Shown: positions 25,609 to 34,453, numbered from the stretch's first letter. The stretch is 64,000 nucleotides of DNA from Prevotella sp. oral taxon 475 (GCF_018127805.1 NZ_CP072334.1:372001-436000), one strand, 5' to 3'. The notes: generated from the sequence alone by a model not told the origin. Made by a program: numbers and translations.

Positions 25609-28600
25609 ATGAAACAACTGACGATTCTTCTCCTTCTGGCCCTTGCGCCGAATCTGTGGGCGCAACGTGTCATCACAGGCGTGGTGGTGGAAGCTAACGC
25701 CAATAACGACCCGCTGCCTGGTGCCACCATCTCAGTAGCTGTGCCCGGCGCGAAGGTCCAAACAGGAGCCGTGACCGATTATGAAGGTCGGTTTACCCTC
25801 TCCGTGGATGCGAAAGTGAACCGTTTCACCGTGCGCTACTTAGGCTACGAAACCCAGGAAGTACTCCTCGTCGACGGACAGAATCACTATCGCATACAAC
25901 TAAAATCCGATGCCCGAACTGTGAACGAAGTGGTTGTGACGGGCTATCAGAAAATCGACCGCCGCAAACTCACCGCCGCCGTCACCTCGGTAGACATCTC
26001 CACCGAGAAAGTAGGTGCCGTGAAAAGTATCGACCAAGCCCTGTCGGGACAAATCGCCGGGCTGACGGCAGTCACTGCTTCGGGCGCACCGGGTGCACCG
26101 GTGAAGATTCGCATCCGCGGAACAGCCTCGCTCAACGGATCGCAGGAGCCTCTTTGGGTGCTCGACGGAATGCCCCTTGAAGGAACTGATATTCCCACCA
26201 TGGAAGACCTTAAAGACATCGACAACATCTACCAAACCTCAGTGGCTGGCATCAACCCTGCCGACATAGAGAATATCACTGTGCTGAAAGATGCTGCTGC
26301 AACGGCCATCTACGGTGCGCGAGCCGCTAATGGCGTGATTGTGATCACTACTAAACGCGGGCGAGATGGACGGCCGGCAGTCACCTACTCAGCCAAGCTC
26401 ACCCACTCGCCCCGAACGAGTCTCGACCGGCTCAACCTGCTCACGGCCGACGAGAAAGTGAACCTCGAACTCGAACTCCTTCGCAGTCCTTACACCTATC
26501 GCGAGGGCAAGGGCGGCGTGGCCCAGATTCTTTCCGCCCTTGGCGAAACGGCAGCTTACAAAGGGGGAGGATGGGCCGCACTGAGCTCCACGGCACAACA
26601 GCAAATCAATGCTCTGCGTGGTATTGACACCCCATGGAATGAGATTCTCTTCCGTCCTGTGACGAATCAGGAACACCACGTAAGCCTATCGGGTGGTAGC
26701 GAGCGAGCCGACTACTATACCTCGTTGGGCTACTACGACGAAATGGGCACTGTGCGTGGCGTGAGCAACGACCGGTTCAACCTGACGCTCAAAACCAATT
26801 ACCGCGTCAACCGGATGCTTCGACTCGGTGCCTCCGTCTTTGCCAACCGTCGTAAGCAACGCAGTTACCTCACCGACACGAACGGTTTTACCAATCCCGT
26901 GTACTACTCGCGACAGGCCAATCCCTACTTTCAGCCCTTCGATGCCGCCGGCAACTACCGTTACGACACCAATATTCAAGGTCGTGAAGATTCTTCGCTC
27001 GACTTCAATATCTTTGAAGAACGAGCCAACACCTCGAACCGCCGCACCGACCGCTCGCTGATGCTCATTCTTGACGCTGAACTCAAGCTGAACAGCAGCC
27101 TCAAGTTTACCACGCAGCTGGGTTATCAGCAGGACGGCTACTCGCTCGAACGCTATGCCGGCGAGAACAGCTACGCCATGCGCAAGGAAAAACTCTTCGC
27201 CACCTACGCCTATCCCGACGGCAAGCGCACCTTTCTACCTACGGGTGGCATGCACAAGCAGACGGAGGGACATAGTCGGCAGTGGACCTGGAAGGCGATG
27301 GCCGAGTTTGCCCGTCGGTTTGACACCGTGCACGACCTCGAATTGATGGCCGGAACAGAGGTGCGCCGCCTGAAAAGCTCGTCGCTCTACTCGGCCGCCT
27401 ACGGCTATGATGCTCGCACACTCACCACGCAACCCGTGCTTTTCCCCACCGAAGATCTGGCTCGGCAATATCCCCTCCACCGCGAAACCTATCAGGAAAA
27501 CGCCTATGTTTCGTGGTTTGCCACGGGCTCGTACACGTTGTTGGCGCGTTACACCCTGGGCGGAAGCATTCGATGGGACGGCTCAGACGTATTCGGAGTG
27601 GCCAAGAAATATCGCTTTCTGCCGCTCTACTCTGTGAGCGGACTGTGGCGCATCTCCAACGAACCCTTCTTACGCAAGACCCGCGCCACGAAGTGGATCG
27701 ACAATCTTGCCCTGCGTCTCTCCTACGGTTTGCAAGGCAACATCGACAAGAACACCTCGCCCTATCTTATCGGCACGTTCAGTCGCACAGCCGTTCTGCC
27801 CGGCTATATCGAGACCAATATCACCGCTGAGACGGCTCCCAACCCCAATCTGCGTTGGGAGAAGACGAGCAATATCAACCTCGGACTCGACCTCAGTCTG
27901 CTGGACAACGCCGTAAATCTGACGCTCGACTATTATTATCGAAAGAGTACCGACCTTATCGGAACGCGTATGTTACCGCTCGAAACGGGCTTTTCCTCTA
28001 CGATTATCAACTGGGCCAGCATGAAGAATGAGGGTCTCGAAGTAGCTCTTTCCACACGTCCGCTCCGCACAAAGCACTTCACCTGGCACGCCAGTGTGAA
28101 TTTGGGCTTCAACACCAACCGTGTATTGCGTGAGACGGTGGCTCAGAACGCCACCTATCCCGGGCGTGAAGGCTATCCTGTGGGAGCCATTTTCGCCTAC
28201 CGAACGGCCGGTCTCGATGCCGATGGCTACCCCCTTTTCCTTACCGCCGATGGGCAAAAGGTAACAGCTCAACAGCTACTCAAACTCAACGCCCACGGAG
28301 CCAGCACGCTCACCGCCGAACAGCAACGCGCTCAATATCAATATATGGGTACGGCCGACCCGAAAGTTTCCGGCGGACTGACCCAGACCTTTGATTACCG
28401 CGACTGGCAGTTGGGCCTGAACTTCATCTTCAATCTTGGTATGAAGGTACGCGTGCAACCTACCTATTCGCCGGCCAACTACGACCGTGGGCTCAACACC
28501 AACCGCGACATTCTCCGCCGTTGGACCTCCGCTCATTCCACCGGCACCTTCCCCGCGCTGATGACTGCCGGTGCACGCGCGGCCGAATACATCCGCTACT

Positions 28601-28866
28601 CCGAGTTCAACCTATATAGTATGCTCGACACCTGGGTACGCAACAACAGCTACGGTCGTCTGCAAAGTCTGCGTCTGGGTTACAAGCTGCCCCGAGTTTG
28701 GCTCTCGAAGGTGGGCATCCGCAGTGCGTCGCTCTCGGTCGAAGCTCGCAATCTGTTCGTCATTGCCAGCAATTACGACAACTATCTCGACCCCGAGACG
28801 ATGGGAAACCCCTTTGCTCAGCCGTTATCCAAGAGTTTTATCTTTGGGGTGAACGTGCAGTTCTGA
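25609..28866 (+). CDS. SusC/RagA-family TonB-linked outer-membrane receptor
   Basis: A complete 1085-residue SusC-type protein. A signal peptide (to about WAQ, residue 19) is followed by the carboxypeptidase-regulatory-like extension (about 21-100: ITGVVVEANANNDPLPGATI..). The TonB box and plug (about 105-245) carry NEVVVTGYQ and the end motif TVLKDAAATAIYGARAANGVIVI. A 22-strand barrel runs to a terminal strand ending FIFGVNVQF. It takes up oligosaccharides or peptides as a SusC-SusD complex, powered by TonB. The SusD partner follows 136 bp downstream, then a T9SS cargo gene. The lack of glycosidases nearby and the adjacent metalloprotease make peptide import, as in RagAB, a reasonable but unproven alternative. 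Confidence 0.93.
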   Translation: MKQLTILLLLALAPNLWAQRVITGVVVEANANNDPLPGATISVAVPGAKVQTGAVTDYEGRFTLSVDAKVNRFTVRYLGYETQEVLLVDGQNHYRIQLKSDARTVNEVVVTGYQKIDRRKLTAAVTSVDISTEKVGAVKSIDQALSGQIAGLTAVTASGAPGAPVKIRIRGTASLNGSQEPLWVLDGMPLEGTDIPTMEDLKDIDNIYQTSVAGINPADIENITVLKDAAATAIYGARAANGVIVITTKRGRDGRPAVTYSAKLTHSPRTSLDRLNLLTADEKVNLELELLRSPYTYREGKGGVAQILSALGETAAYKGGGWAALSSTAQQQINALRGIDTPWNEILFRPVTNQEHHVSLSGGSERADYYTSLGYYDEMGTVRGVSNDRFNLTLKTNYRVNRMLRLGASVFANRRKQRSYLTDTNGFTNPVYYSRQANPYFQPFDAAGNYRYDTNIQGREDSSLDFNIFEERANTSNRRTDRSLMLILDAELKLNSSLKFTTQLGYQQDGYSLERYAGENSYAMRKEKLFATYAYPDGKRTFLPTGGMHKQTEGHSRQWTWKAMAEFARRFDTVHDLELMAGTEVRRLKSSSLYSAAYGYDARTLTTQPVLFPTEDLARQYPLHRETYQENAYVSWFATGSYTLLARYTLGGSIRWDGSDVFGVAKKYRFLPLYSVSGLWRISNEPFLRKTRATKWIDNLALRLSYGLQGNIDKNTSPYLIGTFSRTAVLPGYIETNITAETAPNPNLRWEKTSNINLGLDLSLLDNAVNLTLDYYYRKSTDLIGTRMLPLETGFSSTIINWASMKNEGLEVALSTRPLRTKHFTWHASVNLGFNTNRVLRETVAQNATYPGREGYPVGAIFAYRTAGLDADGYPLFLTADGQKVTAQQLLKLNAHGASTLTAEQQRAQYQYMGTADPKVSGGLTQTFDYRDWQLGLNFIFNLGMKVRVQPTYSPANYDRGLNTNRDILRRWTSAHSTGTFPALMTAGARAAEYIRYSEFNLYSMLDTWVRNNSYGRLQSLRLGYKLPRVWLSKVGIRSASLSVEARNLFVIASNYDNYLDPETMGNPFAQPLSKSFIFGVNVQF

Positions 28867-28875
28867 TACCGAGTG

Positions 28876-28955
28876 GCGGAGACTCCCTGATACTTCTGTC
28901 AGTGACAGAACGGCTGCGGAGATTCCCTAATGGATGCTGTCAACGACAGAACCCT
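28876..28955 (+). repeat. Two 40-bp imperfect direct repeats with hairpins, between susC and susD
   Basis: Copies at 28876-28915 and 28916-28955 share roughly three quarters of their bases (GCGGAGAYTCCCT.. at the start, GACAGAAC near the end). Copy 1 holds a perfect hairpin TTCTGTC-AGT-GACAGAA (28894-28910). Copy 2 holds CTGTC-AAC-GACAG (28937-28949). A related string occurs upstream of cls (CAGAAACGACTGCGGAGAAT, 56861-56880). Confidence 0.65.
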
Positions 28956-29002
28956 CCCTCCAAGAAAATGAATGATCAATTGTCAATTATCCATTCTCCA
29001 TT

Positions 29003-30349
29003 ATGAAAAGTTTTCGATTAGTCCTTTTCCTTTGTCTCGTGGGTGTGATGAGCTCGTGCGACAAGTTTCTCGACATTCGTCCTACGGGCAGAGTCATCGC
29101 CGAAACCGGCGAAGAATATCGGGCATTGCTCACCACCGAGTATAAGAACTTTCCCGAAGACCGAGGCCTGGTCTCCTTTCGCAGTGACGAGATGACGCTC
29201 GATGCCTCCACCACCAGCAGCGAAGATCTCAGTGCCTTCTTCGATCTTTGGGCTTGGAACGACCAAGCCCCGCAGGCCACCACCGTCTCCCTGGGTTGGC
29301 GTCGATACTATCACGCCATCTACATTGCCAACACCCTCATCGCCAACCGCTACACCATGACGCAGATTTCCGAGCCCGACCGTCGGCAACTCGTTGGTGA
29401 AGCCTACATGATGCGTGCCTATTGCCACTTCCTATTGGCCAATCTTTACGCCCCGCCCTACACTACGGTGCGTCCCGACACAGCCCGAGCCGTTCCGCTC
29501 ATGCTCTCGGCAGACGTGAATCTGGTGCCCAAGAGCAGCTCGTTGGCCGAAGTCTACACCCAGGTAGAACGCGATATAGACAGTGCTGCCATACTGATGA
29601 ACAAAGTAGAGTGGCCCACAGGTCTCAATTACCGTTTCAACACCATCTCGGCAAAGGCCCTCAAAGCTCGGCTCGCCCTGTATCAAGCCGACTGGACGGG
29701 AGCACTCGCCGCTGCGCAACAAGTGATCGCCGCCCATCCTGCCCTGGAAGATCTCACCCTCTCTTCGGCTCTGCTGCCCACCAGTTATAAGTCGGCCGAG
29801 AATATTGTAGCCCTCGAACAAGTGATGACACCCACCTACGCCCGTGCCGGTCGCGTTTCAGACGAGTTGTTGGCCCTCTATCGGTCGGGCGACCGCCGCA
29901 AAGCCCATTACTTCAACGCCGTCTCCTCCACCACCACTCTGCTGCGGAAAGGCGGTGGAGGCGAACAGCACAGCACTTTCCGATCGGCCGAGTTCTATCT
30001 CATCGCTGCAGAAGCCGCTGCCCAACTCGGATCGCTCGCCCAGGCCCGCGATTACCTCAAGACCCTGATGAAGAAACGTTACACAGCCGCCTTCTACACC
30101 CTCCACGCCACCGCTGTAGACGCTCTCTCGCAGGCCGACCTCATCAACTACATCTACGACGAACGCGCTCGCGAACTCGCCTTCGAAGGCCATCGATGGT
30201 TCGACTTGCGCCGCACTACCCGTCCGCTCTTGCAAAAGACCTACGGCACCAACACCTACACCCTTGCCCCCAACGACCGGCGCTACACCCTACGATTCCC
30301 CACCGAAGCCCTCGAGGCCAACCCCGGAATCGAAAAGCTTGAACACTGA
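29003..30349 (+). CDS. SusD/RagB-family surface lipoprotein
   Basis: A 448-residue SusD-like lipoprotein with a signal peptide and lipobox MSSC (Cys19). The N-terminus CDKFLDIRPTGRVI and TPR-like helices (YHAIYIANTLIAN, LVGEAYMMRAYCHFLLANLYAPPY) are standard for the family, as is the C-terminal YIYDERARELAFEGHRWFDLRRT. It forms the substrate-binding lid over the preceding SusC receptor at the outer-membrane surface. At 448 residues it is at the short end of the family, suggesting smaller surface loops. The susC-susD gap holds the 40-bp repeats and an ATTGTCAATTATCC stretch just before the start codon. Confidence 0.93.
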   Translation: MKSFRLVLFLCLVGVMSSCDKFLDIRPTGRVIAETGEEYRALLTTEYKNFPEDRGLVSFRSDEMTLDASTTSSEDLSAFFDLWAWNDQAPQATTVSLGWRRYYHAIYIANTLIANRYTMTQISEPDRRQLVGEAYMMRAYCHFLLANLYAPPYTTVRPDTARAVPLMLSADVNLVPKSSSLAEVYTQVERDIDSAAILMNKVEWPTGLNYRFNTISAKALKARLALYQADWTGALAAAQQVIAAHPALEDLTLSSALLPTSYKSAENIVALEQVMTPTYARAGRVSDELLALYRSGDRRKAHYFNAVSSTTTLLRKGGGGEQHSTFRSAEFYLIAAEAAAQLGSLAQARDYLKTLMKKRYTAAFYTLHATAVDALSQADLINYIYDERARELAFEGHRWFDLRRTTRPLLQKTYGTNTYTLAPNDRRYTLRFPTEALEANPGIEKLEH

Positions 30350-30355
30350 CATCAA

Positions 30356-30386
30356 CGCCAAACGTCGCACCTCGCGACGCTGGGCG
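30356..30386 (+). other. Intercistronic hairpin between susD and the T9SS cargo gene
   Basis: CGTCGC (30363-30368) pairs with GCGACG (30374-30379) across a 5-nt loop; CGCC (30356-30359) and GGCG (30383-30386) extend the stem. There is no T-tract, so it is more likely an mRNA stability or processing element than a terminator. Confidence 0.5.
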
Positions 30387-30434
30387 TATACAATTATTAT
30401 ATTTCACAAACCATCAATTGAAGGAGAACAGAGT

Positions 30435-32093
30435 ATGAAAAGAATCCTACTGAGTTTAAGTCTTGCCCTTGTGGCATCCGCCCTGCAAGCCACATCGTTC
30501 GGAACCCTGAAGTGGACGAAAATCGTCGAAGCCTTCGACCTGTCCAGTAAGGCCGTCCGTACAGCCCCCGTAGCCGTCTCCAGCGACGGAAGCACCTACG
30601 TAGCCGGAGCCTTCAACACCGAGATCCTCTTCGGAGGGAAGGAGTTGGAGAACATCGCCACCAGTGCTTTCATCGGCAAACTCGATGCCGCCGGCAACGA
30701 ATGCTGGGCTGTCGCCCTCAAAGGAGCCGCCCGCATCACCGCCATCACCGCCGATGGCGACGGCAATGTCTATGCCGTGGGTACCTTTGCCAAAGCGGTG
30801 AAGCTCACCAATGCGGTCAACAACACCGAAGTAACCATCAATGGGAAAACCGATGACGATAACCGCACATCGTTCTTCCTTGTCAAATACGACAAAGACG
30901 GCAAGCTTCTGGCCCACAAAACCGTCGTTCCGGCCGTGAAAAGCGACATCGCCAACTCGGGCATGTACTACGAAGACGCCGAAGCCACCTACTTCCTATC
31001 CAATAAAGTGATGTGGGCCAACAACCGTCTTTACTTCTCTGCCGAGTACACCGGCCAGAGCACGCTCGACGGCAAAAACCTCGAAGGCAGCTATTTTCTC
31101 TATGCCGGCTTCATGTACGTCAGCATTCCCCGCATGGGCGTCTACTCGGTAGATGCTGCCACCTTGAGGAATCTCAAAGAAGAGCTGGCCCTCACCTTCG
31201 ACAACGCCGGTGCAGAGAACATGACACGCCCCGAAAGCGTTAACTTCACTGTGGCCGACAGCAAACTCTACGCCGCTTTCGTGGCTACGGGAAAGGTAAA
31301 ACTCACCTCGCCCAACAAAACCGAATCCTTCTCTTTCGGCGAGACCAGCGGAAAAAGAGAGCACGGTTTTATCTTCTCCGAAGTCTCTGCTGCTACGACC
31401 TTCAACACCGCTTTCCACTCCACCTTCACCGACGTGGAAACCAACTACAACCTCCTGAGCGCCATGACTGCCGACAACGACAATGTCTACGTGGGCGGAA
31501 CGTTCAACCAACCCGCTGTTTTCGGTATGAACAAAACCTTTAAAGGCGGGTCGGACATCTTCGTGGCAGCCATCAGCCGCAGCACCAATGCCGTGCGTTG
31601 GGTAGCCACCAGCAACTTCGACGACGGCGATGCCAAGAAAAATCGCGAAGTGCTCACCAGTCTGGTAGCCGTAGACGGCAAACTGCTCGCAGCCGCTTAT
31701 GCCGAAGAAACCACCCATCACACACCCTCTATCGCCCTGGTTTACGCCGTGAAAGCTGACGGAACCTTGCGCAAAGGTGATGACTCCTTCGTTTATGCCC
31801 TGGCCAATAACCACAACCAAATTGTCTCAGCAACGCAAAACAGCACAATGATCACCTACTCGGCTTTCGATGTCGACGAGACCACCGGCGTGCGTACCGT
31901 CACCGACGATGCTGCTGTGACGCGTCAGGGACAGCTCTTCAGCTTCTCACGTCCCCTTGATGCGCAGGTATACGACCTGCAAGGCACCCTTCTACTCAGT
32001 GAGAAAGCCACGCGCAGCCTCTCTGTTGCCACGTTGCCTCAAGGCGTATACGTGCTGAAAACCGGCACAGCCAATCTCAAATTCGCCAAATAA
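30435..32093 (+). CDS. T9SS-secreted protein with C-terminal type A sorting domain, probable beta-propeller
   Basis: A 552-residue exported protein. The signal peptide is about residues 1-19 (MKRILLSLSLALVASALQA). The body has recurring blocks of the kind SSDGSTYVAGAFNTEILFGG, DGDGNVYAVGTFAKAVKL and DNDNVYVGGTFNQPAVFG, suggesting a beta-propeller with SBBP-like blades. The last 45 residues (AQVYDLQGTLLLSE..LPQGVYVLKTG..NLKFAK) match the type IX secretion type A sorting domain, so it should cross the outer membrane and be attached or released. The frame opens earlier at 30264, inside susD; the ATG at 30435 after AAGGAGAA is preferred. It follows SusC/SusD, and may be a surface binding protein working with them. 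Confidence 0.82.
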   Translation: MKRILLSLSLALVASALQATSFGTLKWTKIVEAFDLSSKAVRTAPVAVSSDGSTYVAGAFNTEILFGGKELENIATSAFIGKLDAAGNECWAVALKGAARITAITADGDGNVYAVGTFAKAVKLTNAVNNTEVTINGKTDDDNRTSFFLVKYDKDGKLLAHKTVVPAVKSDIANSGMYYEDAEATYFLSNKVMWANNRLYFSAEYTGQSTLDGKNLEGSYFLYAGFMYVSIPRMGVYSVDAATLRNLKEELALTFDNAGAENMTRPESVNFTVADSKLYAAFVATGKVKLTSPNKTESFSFGETSGKREHGFIFSEVSAATTFNTAFHSTFTDVETNYNLLSAMTADNDNVYVGGTFNQPAVFGMNKTFKGGSDIFVAAISRSTNAVRWVATSNFDDGDAKKNREVLTSLVAVDGKLLAAAYAEETTHHTPSIALVYAVKADGTLRKGDDSFVYALANNHNQIVSATQNSTMITYSAFDVDETTGVRTVTDDAAVTRQGQLFSFSRPLDAQVYDLQGTLLLSEKATRSLSVATLPQGVYVLKTGTANLKFAK

Positions 32094-32168
32094 GCCAATG
32101 AAGTGACAATCGAGACTGAACAATGGCCCATTGAGCAGAGAACCTGAAACTCATAAAGGCTCAACCCA

Positions 32169-32209
32169 AAAAGAACTGATACGCCGTGTGCGTGATCAGT
32201 TCTTTTTTT
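32169..32209 (+). terminator. Rho-independent terminator after the SusCD/T9SS unit
   Basis: AAAGAACTGAT pairs with ATCAGTTCTTT (32195 on), with an ACGC/GCGT inner stem, followed by T7. It closes the plus-strand unit ending at 32093. Confidence 0.85.
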
Positions 32210-32280
32210 GTTGCAGTTGCTCTTCTCCATCCATTCTTGATGGTCAATGCTCAGATCTCCATTCCCATCGCTTTCCCAAC

Positions 32281-32352
32281 TCTTAGCTTTTGAGTGGCAA
32301 AAGCTAAGAAAACGCGATGCGAAAGCTAAGTAAATGGCGTGTAAAAGCTAAG
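32281..32352 (+). repeat. 22-nt-period array B, core AAAAGCTAAG, with inverted first unit
   Basis: Direct cores start at 32299, 32321 (GAAAGCTAAG) and 32343, exactly 22 nt apart. An inverted core CTTAGCTTTT precedes them at 32282. The inverted and first direct copies form a perfect 12-bp stem (32281-32292 with 32298-32309) around the loop AGTGG. It lies in the 497-bp gap between the T9SS gene terminator and the rpsU promoter. Nothing else is recognised in that gap. Confidence 0.85.
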
Positions 32353-32489
32353 CGTTTGAAAACGGTTTTATAAACTATTGGTTTTCAAACAATTGTAGAA
32401 TGTTCGAAAAACAGCCCCCATCTCTGTGGCGATGAAGCAGAGATCCACTTTCGATGAAAAACGACAGCCTGTAAAAATTAGCCTAAAAA

Positions 32490-32521
32490 CTTGTTCGTTA
32501 AGAAAATAAGATGTAATTTTG
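32490..32521 (+). promoter_or_regulatory. Promoter of rpsU-xerC-hpf
   Basis: CTTG at 32490-32493, a 20-nt spacer, then TAATTTTG at 32514-32521: a good Bacteroidetes -33/-7 pair. The leader to the rpsU ATG is about 65 nt. Confidence 0.65.
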
Positions 32522-32590
32522 CACCCGCGTTTTATAACGTCAACCCAAGAAATCGAAAAAGTTAAACATTAAAAAATAAAAAGACAAAAC

Positions 32591-32782
32591 ATGATTATTG
32601 TACCCGTAAAAGATGGCGAGAACATCGAGAGAGCTTTGAAAAAGTTCAAGAGAAAGTTTGAAAAAACAGGCGTAGTGAAAGAGCTTCGTGCTCGTCAGCA
32701 GTTCGACAAACCCTCTGTACTTAAAAGACTCAAGATGGAACGGGCTGTCTACGTGCAGAAGCTCCGTACAATGGAAGACTAA
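32591..32782 (+). CDS. rpsU: 30S ribosomal protein S21
   Basis: A 63-residue basic protein, MIIVPVKDGENIERALKKFK..., full length for bS21. It binds the 30S platform near the anti-Shine-Dalgarno end of 16S rRNA and takes part in initiation. It is the first gene of a unit with xerC (75 nt downstream) and hpf, which I recall as a conserved cluster in Bacteroidetes. Confidence 0.96.
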   Translation: MIIVPVKDGENIERALKKFKRKFEKTGVVKELRARQQFDKPSVLKRLKMERAVYVQKLRTMED

Positions 32783-32857
32783 TTTGTCGCTGAAAAATTT
32801 GGAAGTCTGAACGCTTTTTCGTAAATTCGTTGCCGAAATACTTTTATTCCCTCGGCA

Positions 32858-33745
32858 ATGCGTATGATGATAGATGCGTTTTTAGACTATTTGCAGTTTG
32901 AACTGAACCGCTCTGCACTCACCGTATTGAGTTACGGAGACGATTTGCGTGCGTTCGAAACGCATTTCAAGAACAAAGATACACAGCTCTCCTGGGAGAC
33001 GGTAGACGCCGACATCATTCGTGATTGGATGGAGAGCATGATGGACAAAGGATGCAATGCCACCTCGGTCAACAGACGACTGAGCGCATTGCGTTCTTTT
33101 TATCGTTTTGCTCTGATGCGAGGATGGGTAGAGAAAAGCCCGATGCAGAAAGTGGTAGGGCCGAAACGAGCGCGCCCGCTGCCGCAGTTTGTGCGCGAAA
33201 AAGAGATGAACCGGTTGCTCGACGACATCCCCTGCGGCGAGAGCTTCAAAGAAGTGTTGGCCTATACCATGATTCTCACCTTTTATACTACAGGCATACG
33301 ACTGGCAGAATTGGTGGGACTCGACAATCCCGATGTGGATTTCGTTAATCAAGTGATGAAGGTGACGGGCAAACGCAGCAAACAACGGCTCATCCCCTTT
33401 GGCGAAGAACTGGCAAACGGGTTGAAACGCTACATCGCATTGCGCGACAAGATCGCACCCAGGCAGAGTAGTGCCCTCTTCGTTACAGAAGATGGAGCGC
33501 GGGTGACAAGAAGCCTGGTGCAACGAAAGGTGCAAGAGGGACTTTCGAAAGTAACCACGTTGAAGAAAAAATCGCCGCATGTGCTGCGTCATACCTTTGC
33601 CACGGCGATGCTGAACCATGAAGCCGGACTGGAGAGCGTTAAGAAACTGCTGGGGCACGAGAGTCTCTCTACCACCGAAATCTATACGCACACCACCTTC
33701 GAGCAGTTGAAGAAAGTTTACAATCAAGCCCATCCACGGGCATAA
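32858..33745 (+). CDS. xerC: Tyrosine recombinase XerC/XerD
   Basis: A 295-residue chromosome-dimer resolution recombinase. The SAM-like core-binding domain (about 1-90) precedes the catalytic domain. All catalytic residues are present: Arg148 (TGIRLAEL), Lys172 (TGKRSKQR), His241 and Arg244 (HVLRHTFA), His267 (LLGHESL) and the nucleophile Tyr276 (EIYTHTT). The start may also be Met4 at 32867. Its position between rpsU and hpf and its standard length argue for the housekeeping Xer protein rather than a mobile-element integrase. Whether it is the C or D partner cannot be decided here. Confidence 0.9.
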   Translation: MRMMIDAFLDYLQFELNRSALTVLSYGDDLRAFETHFKNKDTQLSWETVDADIIRDWMESMMDKGCNATSVNRRLSALRSFYRFALMRGWVEKSPMQKVVGPKRARPLPQFVREKEMNRLLDDIPCGESFKEVLAYTMILTFYTTGIRLAELVGLDNPDVDFVNQVMKVTGKRSKQRLIPFGEELANGLKRYIALRDKIAPRQSSALFVTEDGARVTRSLVQRKVQEGLSKVTTLKKKSPHVLRHTFATAMLNHEAGLESVKKLLGHESLSTTEIYTHTTFEQLKKVYNQAHPRA

Positions 33746-33766
33746 CCTTTAAAAATAGGAGGACAT

Positions 33767-34069
33767 ATGATGGAAATCAAAATTCAAGCGATCCATTTTG
33801 ATGCTACGGAACAGTTGCAGGCCTTTATCGAAAAGAAAGTGATGAAACTGGAAAAAGCCTACGAGCAGATACAGAAAGTGGAGGTTTCACTGAAAGTAGT
33901 CAAGCCCGCTACGGCCATGAATAAACAGGCGAGCGTCTCGGTGGTGCTTCCCGGTAATAACGTCTTTGTGGAAAAAATCTGCGACACCTTTGAAGAAAGC
34001 ATCGATCAGTGTGTCGACTCGCTGAAAGTGCAGCTCACTAAAATAAAGGAAAAACAGCGCGAGCACTAA
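33767..34069 (+). CDS. hpf: Ribosome hibernation-promoting factor (short HPF/RaiA type)
   Basis: A 100-residue protein of the HPF/YfiA fold (beta-alpha-beta-beta-beta-alpha): MEIKIQAIHFDATEQLQAFIEKKVMKLEK..., ending in a charged helix QLTKIKEKQREH. It binds the decoding region of the 30S subunit and helps to store inactive ribosomes in slow growth. It lies 21 nt after xerC and has a strong AGGAGG upstream. Either of the two adjacent ATGs (33767 or 33770) may be used. Confidence 0.9.
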   Translation: MMEIKIQAIHFDATEQLQAFIEKKVMKLEKAYEQIQKVEVSLKVVKPATAMNKQASVSVVLPGNNVFVEKICDTFEESIDQCVDSLKVQLTKIKEKQREH

Positions 34070-34086
34070 AAAAACATTCGAAAAGT

Positions 34087-34117
34087 TTTGGCGAGTAAAA
34101 AATATTCTCTACCTTTG
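34087..34117 (+). promoter_or_regulatory. Promoter of the tRNA-tuf cluster
   Basis: TTTG at 34087-34090, 19-nt spacer, TACCTTTG at 34110-34117: a textbook Bacteroidetes promoter. Transcription would begin near 34125, about 47 nt before the first tRNA. Confidence 0.8.
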
Positions 34118-34171
34118 CAGCCGTCTTTAGAACATGTCCTACGTGCTTTGCCAGACGGCTGCAAGGGATTT

Positions 34172-34245
34172 GCCTCTTTAGCTCAGTTGGCCAGAGCACG
34201 TGATTTGTAATCTCGGGGTCGTTGGTTCGAATCCGACAAGAGGCT
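34172..34245 (+). tRNA. tRNA-Thr (anticodon TGT)
   Basis: A 74-nt cloverleaf. The acceptor stem GCCTCTT/AAGAGGC, the D-arm GCTCAGTTGGCCAGAGC and the T-arm with GGTTCGAATCC are intact. The anticodon loop TTTGTAA holds TGT at 34206-34208. The anticodon stem CGTGA/TCTCG has a T-T mismatch at its third pair. CCA is not encoded. Confidence 0.93.
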
Positions 34246-34288
34246 CAAGGTCGCGAAACGCGTTCTGACACATTATTAATAAAATAAC

Positions 34289-34371
34289 GGGTGGTTACCA
34301 GAGTGGCCAAATGGGGCAGACTGTAAATCTGCTGTCTTTCGACTTCGGTGGTTCGAATCCATCACCACCCA
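34289..34371 (+). tRNA. tRNA-Tyr (anticodon GTA)
   Basis: 83 nt with a long variable arm, as expected for Tyr. The acceptor stem is GGGTGGT/ACCACCC; GTA lies at 34323-34325 and GGTTCGAATCC is in the T-arm. CCA is not encoded. Confidence 0.95.
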
Positions 34372-34453
34372 CTTCAGTAGAAGTTTCAAAAAAGCTTCTT
34401 TTCATTCTGAATGCAGACCGTTGCCTGTATGTCGTGAGGAGAGATGCTAAAAT

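Noticed and set aside
32403..32425. Shared string AAAACAGCCCCCATC near arrays B (32.41 kb) and C (52.03 kb)
   Set aside because: It is 15 nt only, its position relative to the array orientation is inconsistent, and it is absent at array A. It may be chance.
32858..33745. Integrase of a mobile element
   Set aside because: The tyrosine recombinase lies between rpsU and hpf, has the length of housekeeping Xer proteins, and no attachment-site repeats or other phage genes are near, despite the tRNA cluster downstream.
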